Source: Cytobacillus sp. NCCP-133
GTDB taxonomy: Bacteria > Bacillota > Bacilli > Bacillales > Cytobacillaceae
NCBI RefSeq assembly: GCF_026011715.1
Contig: NZ_BRVM01000003.1
Coordinates: 127,297 to 191,296 of the forward strand
DNA: 64,000 bases
Direction of reading: 5' to 3'
Made by a program: the position numbers and the translations under genes. Every line of letters starts with the position of its first letter. Position 1 is the first letter of the stretch. Below are positions 18,961 to 27,936 of the stretch, in pieces. The notes under the pieces are model-generated. The model was not told the origin of the DNA, did not search any database, and was given only the letters and a program-made list of their open reading frames with translations.

Positions 18961-21072
18961 TTAGGAAGCTAAATTCTGACTCTCGCCCACTACGGACTTT
19001 TCAAGAATTTCAGCCACATCGTACGTATGAACTTGTTCTTCCACTTCTTTTGCCTTTGTACCATCAGATAGCATTGTTAAGCAGTATGGACATCCTGAGC
19101 TGATCACGGATGGATTAACCGACAGTGCCTGCTCTGTACGGGATACGTTGATGCGGTGTCCTGTTTCTTCTTCCATCCACATCAAGCCGCCGCCCGCTCC
19201 GCAGCACATGCCAGTTTCGCGGTTTCTTTCCATTTCCACAAGCTTGACGCCTGGGATGCTCTTAAGGATTTCACGCGGAGGATCATACACCTCGTTGTAG
19301 CGTCCAAGATAGCAGGAGTCATGGAATGTGATTGTTTCTTCGACAGCATATTGCGGCTTCAGCCTGCCTTCTTCCACAAGCTTGTGAAGAACCTCAGTAT
19401 GGTGATAGACCTCTGCCTGCAATCCAAAATCCGGATACTCATTTTTGAAAATATTGTAGGCGTGCGGGTCAATCGTAACAATCTTCTTCACTTCATTTTT
19501 CTCAAATTCCTCGATATTCTTTGTGGCAAGCTCCTGGAATAAAAACTCGTTTCCAAGACGCCTTGGCGTGTCACCAGAGTTCTTTTCTTTGTTTCCAAGG
19601 ATGGCGAACTTAACGCCTGCCTCATTTAATAATTTCGCAAAGGAAAGGGCAATCTTTTGGCTGCGGTTATCATAAGATCCCATTGAGCCAACCCAGAATA
19701 AGTATTCGAACTCTTCTCCTGCCTTCTTCATTTCCTTCACTGTCGGCACATGAACATCTTCGCGTGCCTCTCTCCAGTCTTCGCGCTCCTTGCGGTTAAG
19801 CCCCCAAGGATTGCCCTGGCGTTCAATATTCGTCATCGCGCGCTGCGCATCTGCATCCATTTTACCTTCTGTAAGAACAAGGTAACGGCGAAGGTCGATG
19901 ATTTTATCAACATGCTCATTCATAACCGGACATTGGTCTTCACAGTTGCGGCAAGTCGTACAAGCCCAGATTTCTTCTTCTGTGATAACTTCACCGATCA
20001 GGCTTGGGCTGTATGCAAGGCCAGCTGCAGCTTCTTCAGCACCCTGGCTGGCAGCTGCAAGCGCAATCTGATTGCCTTTCGTGTTTGAAAAAGCAAAAGT
20101 TGGCACCCACGGCTGCTTTGAAGTAACAGAAGCACCGTGATTGGTTAAATGGTCACGTAATTTGATAATCAAATCCATTGGCGACAGCATTTTACCTGTG
20201 CCTGTAGCCGGACACATATTTGTACAGCGCCCGCATTCTACACATGCATAGAAATCAATCATCTGGTGCTGTGTAAAGTCTTCTATTTTGCCAACACCGA
20301 AGCTTTCCTGGGTTTCATCTTCAAAGTCGATTGCCTTCAATTTCCCCGGGTTATCCATACGGTTGAAATAAACATTGACCGGTCCTGCGATTAAGTGAGC
20401 ATGCTTGGATTGCGGCACGTATACAAGGAATGCCAATAGGAATAGTAAATGAATCCACCAGGCGATATAGAAGACAACAATCGCGGCGGTTTCACCCATC
20501 CATGAGAATGCTCCTGCAAACAGTGATGCAACAGGCTCAGACCATGTTCCTTCATGGCCATGCCAGATCATGCTCATTCCATTTCCAAGAAGGACCGAGA
20601 GCATAAGTCCTCCGATGAAAATAAGTACGAGACCTGCTTTAAATCCTCTTTTTAAGCGTACAAGCTTTTCAACGTAACGGCGGTAAAAGGCCCAGATGAC
20701 CGCAACAAGGATCATCAGTGTCACAAGTTCCTGGAAAAACGTGAAACCAGGATATAAAGGGCCAAGCGGCAAATGGGCACCAGGCTTGATTCCCTTGATA
20801 ATAAAGTCAATGGCACCGAATTGGACGAGAAGGAATCCGTAGAAAAACATGACGTGCATCATCCCGCTCTTTTTATCCTTTAAAAGCTTTTTCTGGCCAA
20901 ACACATTAACCCAGATTTTTTCGAGGCGCTCTTTTACTTTGCCGTCAAATTCAACCTTTTTGCCAAGCTTGATATATTCAATCCTCGTCTTAACAACATA
21001 GACAAACAAGCTGACAGCGTAAGCGGTTACAAGAAGGAATGCAATTAAGTTGATCCATAATAAACCGTTCAT
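18961..21072 (-). CDS. fadF: FadF-like membrane iron-sulfur oxidoreductase
   Basis: The 703 residues begin with about five to six membrane helices (1-220, NarI-like). Two 4Fe-4S clusters of ferredoxin type follow (CVECGRCTNMCP at about 277-288, then CTTCRNCEDQCP), then two CCG domains (HDSCYLGRYN, MCCGAGGGLMW). By homology to B. subtilis FadF (YwjF) it is thought to pass electrons from acyl-CoA oxidation, via ETF, to the quinone pool. The start has a GAAAGGAG site. Its promoter is overlapped by a FadR-type operator. It is the first gene of the acyl-CoA cluster. Confidence 0.92.
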   Translation of the reverse strand: MNGLLWINLIAFLLVTAYAVSLFVYVVKTRIEYIKLGKKVEFDGKVKERLEKIWVNVFGQKKLLKDKKSGMMHVMFFYGFLLVQFGAIDFIIKGIKPGAHLPLGPLYPGFTFFQELVTLMILVAVIWAFYRRYVEKLVRLKRGFKAGLVLIFIGGLMLSVLLGNGMSMIWHGHEGTWSEPVASLFAGAFSWMGETAAIVVFYIAWWIHLLFLLAFLVYVPQSKHAHLIAGPVNVYFNRMDNPGKLKAIDFEDETQESFGVGKIEDFTQHQMIDFYACVECGRCTNMCPATGTGKMLSPMDLIIKLRDHLTNHGASVTSKQPWVPTFAFSNTKGNQIALAAASQGAEEAAAGLAYSPSLIGEVITEEEIWACTTCRNCEDQCPVMNEHVDKIIDLRRYLVLTEGKMDADAQRAMTNIERQGNPWGLNRKEREDWREAREDVHVPTVKEMKKAGEEFEYLFWVGSMGSYDNRSQKIALSFAKLLNEAGVKFAILGNKEKNSGDTPRRLGNEFLFQELATKNIEEFEKNEVKKIVTIDPHAYNIFKNEYPDFGLQAEVYHHTEVLHKLVEEGRLKPQYAVEETITFHDSCYLGRYNEVYDPPREILKSIPGVKLVEMERNRETGMCCGAGGGLMWMEEETGHRINVSRTEQALSVNPSVISSGCPYCLTMLSDGTKAKEVEEQVHTYDVAEILEKSVVGESQNLAS

Positions 21073-21154
21073 GGGCAGAACTCCTTTCAGTATGGTTCCT
21101 TTCCTTAGAAAATTTTAAATACAATAAAATTTTCTGAATTTATCTCTTACTCCC

Positions 21155-21182
21155 ATTATATTATGAATGAGCATTCAGTCAA
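21155..21182 (-). promoter_or_regulatory. Sigma-A promoter of fadF
   Basis: Minus strand: -35 TTGACT (21177-21182), 16 bp, -10 TATAAT (21155-21160). The FadR-type operator fills the spacer and part of the -35. Confidence 0.75.
21164..21181 (-). promoter_or_regulatory. FadR-type operator over fadF promoter
   Basis: The plus strand reads TGAATGAGCATTCAGTCA, fitting the Bacillus FadR operator TGAATGA-N4-TCATTCA with one mismatch in the arms. Occupation would block polymerase at the fadF promoter. Candidate binders are the TetR protein encoded at 12895-13539 or a FadR encoded elsewhere. Confidence 0.7.
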
Positions 21183-21348
21183 CCATTTTTTGAATAAACT
21201 TGTTCAAAAAGTTAAGTTGTCTTTGTAATTCACATTGTTAGAACCTTCTCTTTGCATGGGAAAAAGTCCTGCATGAATGGATGATTCCATTATAGAAATA
21301 GCAGCACTGGAAATACTAACAGGAAATCTTGTCGAGAGGAAGATGGCA

Positions 21349-22551
21349 TTGACAGTCTGGAATATCTTCATGATCATTTTGCTCGTAATCTTTTTATGGC
21401 TGTATATCGATTTTACATTGGGCAGGAAAAGCCATATGAAAAAGCTTGAGCGGACGACCCTTCCTATGCGAAAATCCGACATGGACATGTTTACAGATGG
21501 TCCTGCTTTATTTAAAGATCTTTTTTCTGAATTAAGGAACGCGCAAAAGCATATCCATATTTTATTTTATATTGTGAAGGATGATAAAATCAGCGAGGAG
21601 TTTTTATCCATTCTAAAGGGTAAAGCAAAAGAAGGAGTCGAAGTTCGCCTCCTTCTGGATTGGGCCGGCAGTTTTCCTGTTAAAAGCAAAACAATAAAGG
21701 AGCTCAAAAGCAGCGGCATTAAGTTCTCCTTTGCACATGTGCCAAAGCCGCCTTTCCTTTTCTATTCTTTCCAAGCCCGGAACCATCGAAAAATTACTGT
21801 CATTGATGGAACAATCGGGTTTAGCGGCGGTTTTAATATTGGAAAAGAGTACATTAATCAAGATAAAAAGCTGACCCCCTGGCGGGATTACCATTTGAAA
21901 TTCCAGGGTGAAGGCGTCCACGATCTGCAAAGAGAGTTTTTAGCAGATTGGTACAAAGCAACGAAGACTGACCTGCTGGCAAACTGCATCTATTTTCCTG
22001 AACTTCGTGCCGGGAAGTATCGGCACCAGTTTTCCGCTTATAAAGGAGCTTATTTGGAAGAAAATTTTTCCTCTTTAATCCGTAAGGCAAAGCAATCCAT
22101 TACAATTGGCACGCCTTACTTTATTCCGAGCAAAAGGCTTTTCAAAGATTTAAGCCATGCCTTGGAGCGGGGAATCACTGTAAGACTCCTGATCCCCTGT
22201 GTTACAGACCATATCCTTGTAAAAGAGGCCTCTTATCTTTATTTGAGAAAGCTGCTGAAGCAAGGTGCATATGTATACCAATACTTAAATGGGTTTTATC
22301 ATGCCAAAGCGATTATGATTGATAATGAAATTGCAGATGTCGGCACAGCCAACTTTGATAAACGCAGCCTGTTTTTAAACTATGAAATCAATTGCTTTAT
22401 TTATGACAAGGATTTTATCCAAAAAGTTCAAACTATTGTAGATACCGACATTCGAAACTCAAAGAGATTAACCTTAAAAGAATTAAACCGCCTGGATCCT
22501 TTTCGGACATTTAAGGAAATGCTTGCCCGGACGGTGGCCAGCTTCCTTTAA
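21349..22551 (+). CDS. cls: Cardiolipin synthase-like phospholipase D protein
   Basis: This membrane enzyme of the phospholipase D superfamily probably condenses phosphatidylglycerol into cardiolipin. The 400 residues have one N-terminal membrane helix (about 3-22) and two HKD motifs: HRKITVID near residue 146 and HAKAIMID near residue 318. It corresponds in position and domain layout to B. subtilis YwjE, next to fadF and uvsE. I start at TTG because the AGAGGA site is 8 nt upstream of it; the ATG two codons earlier has only 2 nt spacing. Having one helix rather than two sets it apart from housekeeping ClsA. Confidence 0.87.
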   Translation: MTVWNIFMIILLVIFLWLYIDFTLGRKSHMKKLERTTLPMRKSDMDMFTDGPALFKDLFSELRNAQKHIHILFYIVKDDKISEEFLSILKGKAKEGVEVRLLLDWAGSFPVKSKTIKELKSSGIKFSFAHVPKPPFLFYSFQARNHRKITVIDGTIGFSGGFNIGKEYINQDKKLTPWRDYHLKFQGEGVHDLQREFLADWYKATKTDLLANCIYFPELRAGKYRHQFSAYKGAYLEENFSSLIRKAKQSITIGTPYFIPSKRLFKDLSHALERGITVRLLIPCVTDHILVKEASYLYLRKLLKQGAYVYQYLNGFYHAKAIMIDNEIADVGTANFDKRSLFLNYEINCFIYDKDFIQKVQTIVDTDIRNSKRLTLKELNRLDPFRTFKEMLARTVASFL

Positions 22552-22581
22552 GAGTATCCGGGGAAAAGTAGGTGCAGCAAA

Positions 22582-23538
22582 ATGAAGATCCGCTTTGGTT
22601 ATGTTTCCCACGCGATCAGTCTTTGGGAAGCTTCTCCTGCGAGGACATTAACTTTTACACGCTATGAACAAATGCCTTCTGAAGAAAGGCTTGAGAAACT
22701 GAAAGCCGTTACGACTCAAAACCTGCAGAACACGTTAAGGATGCTGCATTATAATATTGCTCATGAAATTCAGCTGTACAGGCTCTCCAGCTCCATTGTT
22801 CCTCTCGCCACCCATCCGGAGGTATTATGGGACTTCGTCTCACCATTTAAGGAAAAATGGCTGGAAATTGGAGAGCTGATTAGAAAACATAACCTCCGGG
22901 TCAGCTTCCATCCCAATCAGTTTACACTGTTTACTTCTCCAAGGGAGGAAGTAACCATGAACGCCGTTAAAGATATGGAATACCATTACCGGATGTTTGA
23001 AGCCATGGGTGCCGAAAAGAAGAGCGTCACCAATATCCATATCGGCGGAGCTTACGGTGACAAGTTCACAACCATTGAACGGTTCCACGAAAACCTGAAA
23101 ATGCTTCCTTCCCACATAAAGGAACAAATGACGCTCGAGAATGACGACAAAACGTACAATACCGATGAAACGCTCCTGGCCTGCCAGCAGGAAAACATAC
23201 CGCTTGTGTTCGATTATCATCACCATATGGCAAATCTCGGCACGCGGCCACTGGAAGAATTGCTTCCTGAAATTTTTCAGACATGGGAGAAAACCAGCAT
23301 GAAGCCAAAAATCCATATTTCTTCGCCTAAATCGGAAAAAGCATTCAGGTCCCACGCTGACTATGTCGATCCAGAATTTATCAGGCCGCTTCTTGATTTG
23401 CTGAAATTCTTTAACAGAGACATCGATTTTATGATCGAGGCAAAAGCAAAGGACAAGGCAGCACTAAAACTGACAGAAGAGATCAGCAGCATTCGCGGCG
23501 TAAAAAGGATTGGCGGGGCTGAAATAGAGTGGAAATAA
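22582..23538 (+). CDS. uvsE: UV damage endonuclease UvsE
   Basis: This TIM-barrel, metal-dependent endonuclease nicks 5-prime to UV photoproducts, giving a repair route independent of UvrABC. The 318 residues match the family, with GYVSHA near the start, [17 protein letters not shown] and FDYHHHMAN (metal ligands His, Glu and Asp). It lies 30 bp after the cardiolipin synthase gene, likely in the same transcript. The B. subtilis equivalent is YwjD, expressed for spores. It ends at a hairpin terminator. Confidence 0.94.
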   Translation: MKIRFGYVSHAISLWEASPARTLTFTRYEQMPSEERLEKLKAVTTQNLQNTLRMLHYNIAHEIQLYRLSSSIVPLATHPEVLWDFVSPFKEKWLEIGELIRKHNLRVSFHPNQFTLFTSPREEVTMNAVKDMEYHYRMFEAMGAEKKSVTNIHIGGAYGDKFTTIERFHENLKMLPSHIKEQMTLENDDKTYNTDETLLACQQENIPLVFDYHHHMANLGTRPLEELLPEIFQTWEKTSMKPKIHISSPKSEKAFRSHADYVDPEFIRPLLDLLKFFNRDIDFMIEAKAKDKAALKLTEEISSIRGVKRIGGAEIEWK

Positions 23539-23540
23539 CG

Positions 23541-23574
23541 AAGGCGTCCCTCCCCTAAAGAGGAACGCCTTTTG
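23541..23574 (+). terminator. Terminator after uvsE
   Basis: The hairpin AAGGCGT.CCTC / GAGG..ACGCCTT is followed by TTGTT, directly after the uvsE stop. Confidence 0.75.
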
Positions 23575-23586
23575 TTCGATTTGCTC

Positions 23587-23652
23587 GCTAGTTTTTAAAT
23601 TTATTGGCTAATTTTCATCGTTACTTCGATAAAATCCGCGATTTATTTGCTA
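23587..23652 (+). repeat. Phased array with TTATTNGCTAA core
   Basis: GCTA-type cores lie at 23587, 23607, 23627 (degenerate, CGAT) and 23649, i.e. steps of 20, 20 and 22 bp, each preceded by TT or TTAT. The layout is the same as the other arrays in this window. It lies between uvsE and the XapX gene. Confidence 0.55.
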
Positions 23653-23711
23653 AGTTCACAATTAGACGCAAAAAAAGGACGCCCAGTCATTTGTGGGCAC
23701 CCCCTTTCTCG

Positions 23712-23891
23712 TCATCCTACGATATTCCGCAGCCAAGGCAAAAGTACTTCATACGCTTTAAACCCAAGGTAAATGCCGACGATGCCCATGATTCCAGGCA
23801 GTGCTGGCGGTGCAGGAATCGGGAGTTTCATAAAAGCAAATATAAATCCAACCAGAAATCCTGTAAGTATGGATAAGAGAACGATTTTCAT
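23712..23891 (-). CDS. XapX domain small membrane protein (59 aa)
   Basis: A short gene with a perfect AAGGAGG site 5 nt before its ATG. The 59-residue product has two hydrophobic segments (about 4-20 and 33-44) separated by the conserved KLPIPAPPALPGI turn, which is the hallmark of the XapX (DUF1427) family. Function is unknown. It stands alone between uvsE and argS. The match of this motif, together with the ribosome site, makes the gene convincing despite its size. Confidence 0.85.
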   Translation of the reverse strand: MKIVLLSILTGFLVGFIFAFMKLPIPAPPALPGIMGIVGIYLGFKAYEVLLPWLRNIVG

Positions 23892-23951
23892 GATATCCTC
23901 CTTAATCTTGAATCTTGTTTACTTTGTTTTGCCCGTACAGCCCGCAGCCTA

Positions 23952-23996
23952 ACGGGCAGTAGTCCCTTTAAATTAAAGGACTGGATAACTGCCCGT
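23952..23996. repeat. Long near-perfect palindrome (45 bp)
   Basis: Outer arms ACGGGCAGT (23952-23960) and ACTGCCCGT (23988-23996) enclose inner arms AGTCCCTTTAA and TTAAAGGACT, with GGATA unpaired on one side. No T-tract follows, so it is not an ordinary terminator. It lies upstream of the XapX gene. The rest of the gap (23997-24243) shows nothing I can name. Confidence 0.7.
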
Positions 23997-24243
23997 ATGT
24001 GCCCATTTGTTCGACTAACACTCAGAAGATCACTGAGTGATGTTTCACTCTACTTTAAACGTAAACATATGCTCATAGCTTCCCCTTTTTCGGCAAAAAC
24101 ATTAGCGTTTCCCCAGTTTTTCGGCGAATGCCCAGGTTTCTATATTTTATTTACACCGGAACAAGGGTGTATAACCCTCCCTCAATATACTTTAAATATC
24201 TCCCGAATACTCAAGTATTCTTAAAATTTCATAGCTCTTAGCT

Positions 24244-24274
24244 GAAAAAAGCCAGCACTTTTTATGTGCCAGCT
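24244..24274 (-). terminator. Terminator after argS
   Basis: Minus strand: hairpin AGCTGGCAC / GTGCTGGCT, with two G-T pairs, is followed by TTTTTT. It lies 14 nt past the argS stop. Confidence 0.85.
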
Positions 24275-24287
24275 TTGTCTTTTTGTA

Positions 24288-25958
24288 TTACATTTTCTCC
24301 GGAGCAGATACCCCAATCAATGCAAGTGCGTTTTTCAATGTTGTTTGGACCGCTTGGATCAATGCCAAACGTGCTTTTGTTCTTTCTTCATTTTCCGCAT
24401 CCAATACTTTTTCAGCATTATAGAAGCTATGGAAAGCAGAAGCCAGTTCAAAGATATAGTTTGTGATTCTGTGCGGCATGCGCTTTTGTGCTGCTTCAGC
24501 CACAGCCTGCGGGAATTCGCCGATTTTCTTCAGAACGTCCATTTCCTTCTCCGCCTGGATAAGAGAGAAGTCTGCGCTATTATCTGCAGTCATGCCCTGC
24601 TCTTCGCCCTGGCGCAGGATGCTGGAAATGCGTGCATGTGCATATTGTGCATAGTACACAGGGTTTTCGTTAGATTGGGATACTGCAAGATCAAGGTCGA
24701 AATCAAGATGCGTATCCGCGCTTCTCATGGCGAAGAAATAGCGTGTTGCGTCCAAGCCTACCTCTTCAACAAGATCGCGCATCGTTACCGCTTTCCCGGT
24801 ACGTTTGCTCATCTTCATTTTTTCGCCGTCTTTATACAAATGAACAAGCTGGATGATTTCCACTTCAAGTGCTTCACGGTCATAGCCAAGTGCCTGAATC
24901 GCTGCTTTCATTCGAGGAATGTAGCCATGATGGTCAGCGCCCCAAATGTTGATCAGCTTTTCAAAGCCTCTTTCAAGCTTATCCTTATGGTAAGCGATAT
25001 CCGGAGTCAAATACGTATAAGAGCCGTCATTTTTAATTAGAACTCGATCTTTATCATCTCCGAAAGCCGTGGAGCGGAACCATGTGGCCCCATCTTCTTC
25101 GTATATGTGCCCGTTATCATTTAACGCCTTTAGAGCCGTATCGATTTTCCCATTGTTATAAAGAGATGTCTCAGAATACCACACATCAAATGGCACACGG
25201 AAATCTTCAAGATCCTGCTTAAGCTTCGCCATTTCATACTTCAGGCCATACTCGCGGAAAAAGTCAAAGCGCTCTTTTTCATCCACATTCACATATTGAT
25301 CACCGTATTCTAAAGCAAGCTTCTTTCCAATCCCAATGATATCTTCACCATGATAGCCGTCTGCCGGCATTTCTTTCTCCATGCCAAGCGCCTGGAAATA
25401 ACGCGCTTCAACAGATAGAGCCAAGTTGTTAATCTGGTTTCCTGCATCGTTAATATAGTACTCCCGGGATACATCATAGCCAGCTTTATCTAAAATATTG
25501 CATAGGGAATCACCAACTGCCGCACCGCGGGCATGGCCCAGGTGGAGGTCGCCAGTCGGGTTCGCGGAAACAAACTCGACCTGGATTTTTTGATTGTTTC
25601 CAACAGCTGTTTCACCGTACTTATCCCCGGCTTCAAGTACCGCCGGGATCAGGTCAGTCAAATAAGAATTATTCATATAAAAATTGATAAAGCCGGGACC
25701 TGCTATTTCAATTTTTTCAATAGAAGCCTTTGAGCTGTCAAAATTCGCGATCAGTTCCTCGGCAATCATTCTTGGCGCCTTTTTAGCCACACGCGCCAAT
25801 TGCATCGCCATATTCGTAGAATAATCGCCATGCGCCTTTTCCTTCGGGATTTCTAAAACTACATCCGGGATTTGCTCTTCAGATGCCAGGCCGGCTTTTA
25901 CAACCGCATCATTAATTTCCTGCTTTAACTTGCTTTGCACCTGCTCAACTATGTTCAT
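24288..25958 (-). CDS. argS: Arginyl-tRNA synthetase
   Basis: This class I aminoacyl-tRNA synthetase charges tRNA-Arg. The 556 residues include the N-terminal Add-1 domain, the HIGH-type motif HLGH at about 139-142, [11 protein letters not shown] as the KMSKS loop and a C-terminal DALR anticodon-binding domain. A GAGGAGG site precedes the ATG. Its first codons overlap the end of ywiB by 14 nt, showing translational coupling. No T-box leader was seen. Confidence 0.98.
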   Translation of the reverse strand: MNIVEQVQSKLKQEINDAVVKAGLASEEQIPDVVLEIPKEKAHGDYSTNMAMQLARVAKKAPRMIAEELIANFDSSKASIEKIEIAGPGFINFYMNNSYLTDLIPAVLEAGDKYGETAVGNNQKIQVEFVSANPTGDLHLGHARGAAVGDSLCNILDKAGYDVSREYYINDAGNQINNLALSVEARYFQALGMEKEMPADGYHGEDIIGIGKKLALEYGDQYVNVDEKERFDFFREYGLKYEMAKLKQDLEDFRVPFDVWYSETSLYNNGKIDTALKALNDNGHIYEEDGATWFRSTAFGDDKDRVLIKNDGSYTYLTPDIAYHKDKLERGFEKLINIWGADHHGYIPRMKAAIQALGYDREALEVEIIQLVHLYKDGEKMKMSKRTGKAVTMRDLVEEVGLDATRYFFAMRSADTHLDFDLDLAVSQSNENPVYYAQYAHARISSILRQGEEQGMTADNSADFSLIQAEKEMDVLKKIGEFPQAVAEAAQKRMPHRITNYIFELASAFHSFYNAEKVLDAENEERTKARLALIQAVQTTLKNALALIGVSAPEKM

Positions 25959-26397
25959 TGTTCTCCTCCTCAAACGTAATCGCCAAATGATATGTACCTG
26001 CCTGCGACCCCTGCATTTTTAAATCGTATAAAATATCGATGGAACCTTCACCTGATTGATCATTATATTGATGTTCCATCCTTTTCGTCACGGTGCCCAT
26101 CTCAAACACTCCATATGGAGTTTGGTAGCTGCCCCGGAGCTTTTTATTCATCTTGAACGGCAGCCTCATCTTCACGGCCCCGCTGCGTAAAATCAGCCCA
26201 TCTGTGCCGGACATCTTTATAATTGTTTTTACTTTTCCCTCTTCCATCTTTTCATCATACTGAAGGAAACGGGAAGCATCTTTTCTATAGTATCGGCCAA
26301 AAGCAGTCAATTCAAATGTCTCTTTGCTGCCAAGCTTGCGAATATCCGTCTTCACTTTAATCTTCACAGGCATTTGTTCCGCTGAGTGACTGGACAA
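25945..26397 (-). CDS. ywiB: DUF1934 beta-barrel protein YwiB
   Basis: About 150 residues of the DUF1934 (YwiB) family, a lipocalin-like small beta-barrel of unknown function found just upstream of argS across Bacilli. Alternating strands such as [21 protein letters not shown] fit this. The start is uncertain: I use a TTG 10 nt after AAGGA, but GTG three codons earlier or ATG at 26373 are possible. It overlaps argS by 14 nt. Confidence 0.82.
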   Translation of the reverse strand: MSSHSAEQMPVKIKVKTDIRKLGSKETFELTAFGRYYRKDASRFLQYDEKMEEGKVKTIIKMSGTDGLILRSGAVKMRLPFKMNKKLRGSYQTPYGVFEMGTVTKRMEHQYNDQSGEGSIDILYDLKMQGSQAGTYHLAITFEEENNEHS

Positions 26398-26469
26398 CGG
26401 CAACACATCCTTTTCATCTTGTCTATAACTATATAAGTATAAATACTCCCAAGGGAAAGTGCAAGGGTA

Positions 26470-26491
26470 CAGGGACGGTGCCAGACACTAG
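26470..26491. repeat. Short relic repeat (GACGGTGCCAGACAC)
   Basis: An intergenic GGGACGGTGCCAGACAC stretch resembles two others at about 39590-39615 and 60373-60396 (GGAGCCTGACAC, GGTGCCTGTTAC). Such GTGCCTGACAC-type relics recur in Bacillaceae intergenic DNA; origin unknown. Confidence 0.35.
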
Positions 26492-26504
26492 CCGGATTTT
26501 TGTC

Positions 26505-26539
26505 AAAAAAAGGATGAAGCCTTATGTTTCATCCTTTTT
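26505..26539 (-). terminator. Terminator overlapping end of 59-aa gene
   Basis: Minus strand: AAAAAGGATGAA / TTCATCCTTTTTTT. The 5-prime arm is inside the last codons of the small gene at 26522-26701. Confidence 0.85.
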
Positions 26540-26701
26540 AAAATGTTCAAGCTGACGGGAAATGTCCCTCAGTATTTGATTTTTTTCCTTCAGTATTTTA
26601 ATCAGGCTTACCGCAAACCAAATTCCGAAAACCAGAACGGCCATATAAAATAAAAAAGGAATCATTGCGAATAGCGGAAAGAATGATCCTGCTTCCATCA
26701 T
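26522..26701 (-). CDS. Small membrane protein with cytosolic coil (59 aa)
   Basis: The ATG is preceded by AAGGGAG at a good distance. The 59-residue product has one hydrophobic segment (about 7-34, FPLFAMIPFLFYMAVLVFGI) followed by a charged helical tail (LIKILKEKNQILRDISRQLEHF). The tail heptad pattern suggests a short coiled coil. The gene's end forms its own terminator, which supports it being real. I recognise no family. It lies between the DUF4177 gene and ywiB on the same strand. Confidence 0.65.
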   Translation of the reverse strand: MMEAGSFFPLFAMIPFLFYMAVLVFGIWFAVSLIKILKEKNQILRDISRQLEHFKKDET

Positions 26702-26718
26702 TTTAAGAATCTCCCTTC

Positions 26719-26907
26719 TTAATCAACCTTTTGTTTAAAAATCTGCTCATAAAAAGCAGGTGTGCCATAGCCCCTAATCCCTGGAGCGAAAGTTTGCACG
26801 AGCTCCCAGCCGTCTTTTTCGTGCTCCCGGACAATTTCGTGATAATCCTCTGTTGGCTTAAGCTTAAATGAAGATAATTCAACTTTAACAAATTTATGCT
26901 CGTACAT
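26719..26907 (-). CDS. DUF4177 domain protein (62 aa)
   Basis: A small cytosolic protein of 62 residues that fits DUF4177: MYEHKFVKVEL, then DYHEIVREHEKDGWELVQTFAPG and a final YEQIFKQ strand. Function is unknown. The ATG is chosen for its AAGGGGGA site; a longer frame reaching 26994 lacks one. It follows speB by about 90 bp on the same strand. Confidence 0.8.
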   Translation of the reverse strand: MYEHKFVKVELSSFKLKPTEDYHEIVREHEKDGWELVQTFAPGIRGYGTPAFYEQIFKQKVD

Positions 26908-26996
26908 TGGAAATCCCCCTTTTTCCATATCTACGGAAATTAGAGGAAAAGGTTTCAGGCATAGAAAAACGGAGACACAAGGTCCCCGTTCCACTA

Positions 26997-27875
26997 TTAT
27001 TTTTTAACCCATCCAAGAATCATCTCACGGATCATCTTGCTCGCCGTATTGGCTGTTTGCTCAGAAGGGTCATAGATTGGCGCAACCTCCACAAGGTCTG
27101 CTCCGACAACTTGTACATCTGAATGCGCAATTTCATGAATCGAAGCAAGAAGCTCTCTTGATGTAATGCCGCCTGCATCTACTGTGCCTGTTCCCGGCGC
27201 ATTTGAAGGATCTAAAACATCAATATCGATGGTTACATAAACAGGACGTCCTGCAAGCTTAGGAAGAATATCCTTTAGCGGCTTATGCACTTCAAATTTT
27301 GACATGTGCAAACCCACTTCTTTTGCCCACTCGAACTCCTCTTTCATACCGGAACGGATTCCAAAAGAATACACATTGCCTGGCCCGATTAGGTCAGCTG
27401 CTTTACGGATCGGCGTAGAGTGGGATAAAGGCTCCCCTTCATAATGCTCACGCAGGTCCGCATGGGCATCGATATGAACAATCGCCAAATCCGGATATTT
27501 TTTGTACATTGCTTTTATGACAGGCCAGGAAACCAAATGCTCTCCGCCCATGCCAAGCGGGAACTTATCTTCAGCCAGAAGCTGATCGATAAACTCTTCA
27601 ATTATATCAATGCTTTTTTGCGGATTTCCAAATGGTAGCGGAATATCCCCCGCATCATAATACTTTACCTCTTCCAGCTCGCGGTCCAGATAAGGGCTGT
27701 ATTCTTCCAGTCCGATGGACACTTCACGAATGCGAGCAGGGCCGAAACGCGAGCCTGGACGATAGCTGACTGTCCAGTCCATCGGCATGCCATAAATAAC
27801 CGCTTCACTTTCTTCATAGCTAGGATGGCTTTTAATAAAAACATTGCCTGAGTAGGCTTCATCGAAACGGATCAC
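26997..27875 (-). CDS. speB: Agmatinase
   Basis: This manganese ureohydrolase converts agmatine to putrescine and urea in polyamine synthesis. The 292 residues have metal-binding motifs GGEHLVSWP, DAHADLR and DIDVLDPSNAPG, all intact. I start at GTG, which has GAGGGGG six nucleotides upstream; the ATG two codons earlier would sit directly on that site. It lies directly downstream of speE, as in B. subtilis, forming a speE-speB pair. Confidence 0.96.
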   Translation of the reverse strand: MIRFDEAYSGNVFIKSHPSYEESEAVIYGMPMDWTVSYRPGSRFGPARIREVSIGLEEYSPYLDRELEEVKYYDAGDIPLPFGNPQKSIDIIEEFIDQLLAEDKFPLGMGGEHLVSWPVIKAMYKKYPDLAIVHIDAHADLREHYEGEPLSHSTPIRKAADLIGPGNVYSFGIRSGMKEEFEWAKEVGLHMSKFEVHKPLKDILPKLAGRPVYVTIDIDVLDPSNAPGTGTVDAGGITSRELLASIHEIAHSDVQVVGADLVEVAPIYDPSEQTANTASKMIREMILGWVKK

Positions 27876-27936
27876 GGTCATCCCCCTCTTCTTATTATTA
27901 GATAAGGCTGCTTCTAATAAACAGCCTGAAATGAAA

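Noticed and set aside
22840-23355. 171-codon frame opposite uvsE
   Set aside because: Antisense shadow; no start signal or homology by eye.
24264-25040. 258-codon open frame opposite argS
   Set aside because: Antisense shadow of argS with Cys/Phe-rich composition and no recognisable domain.
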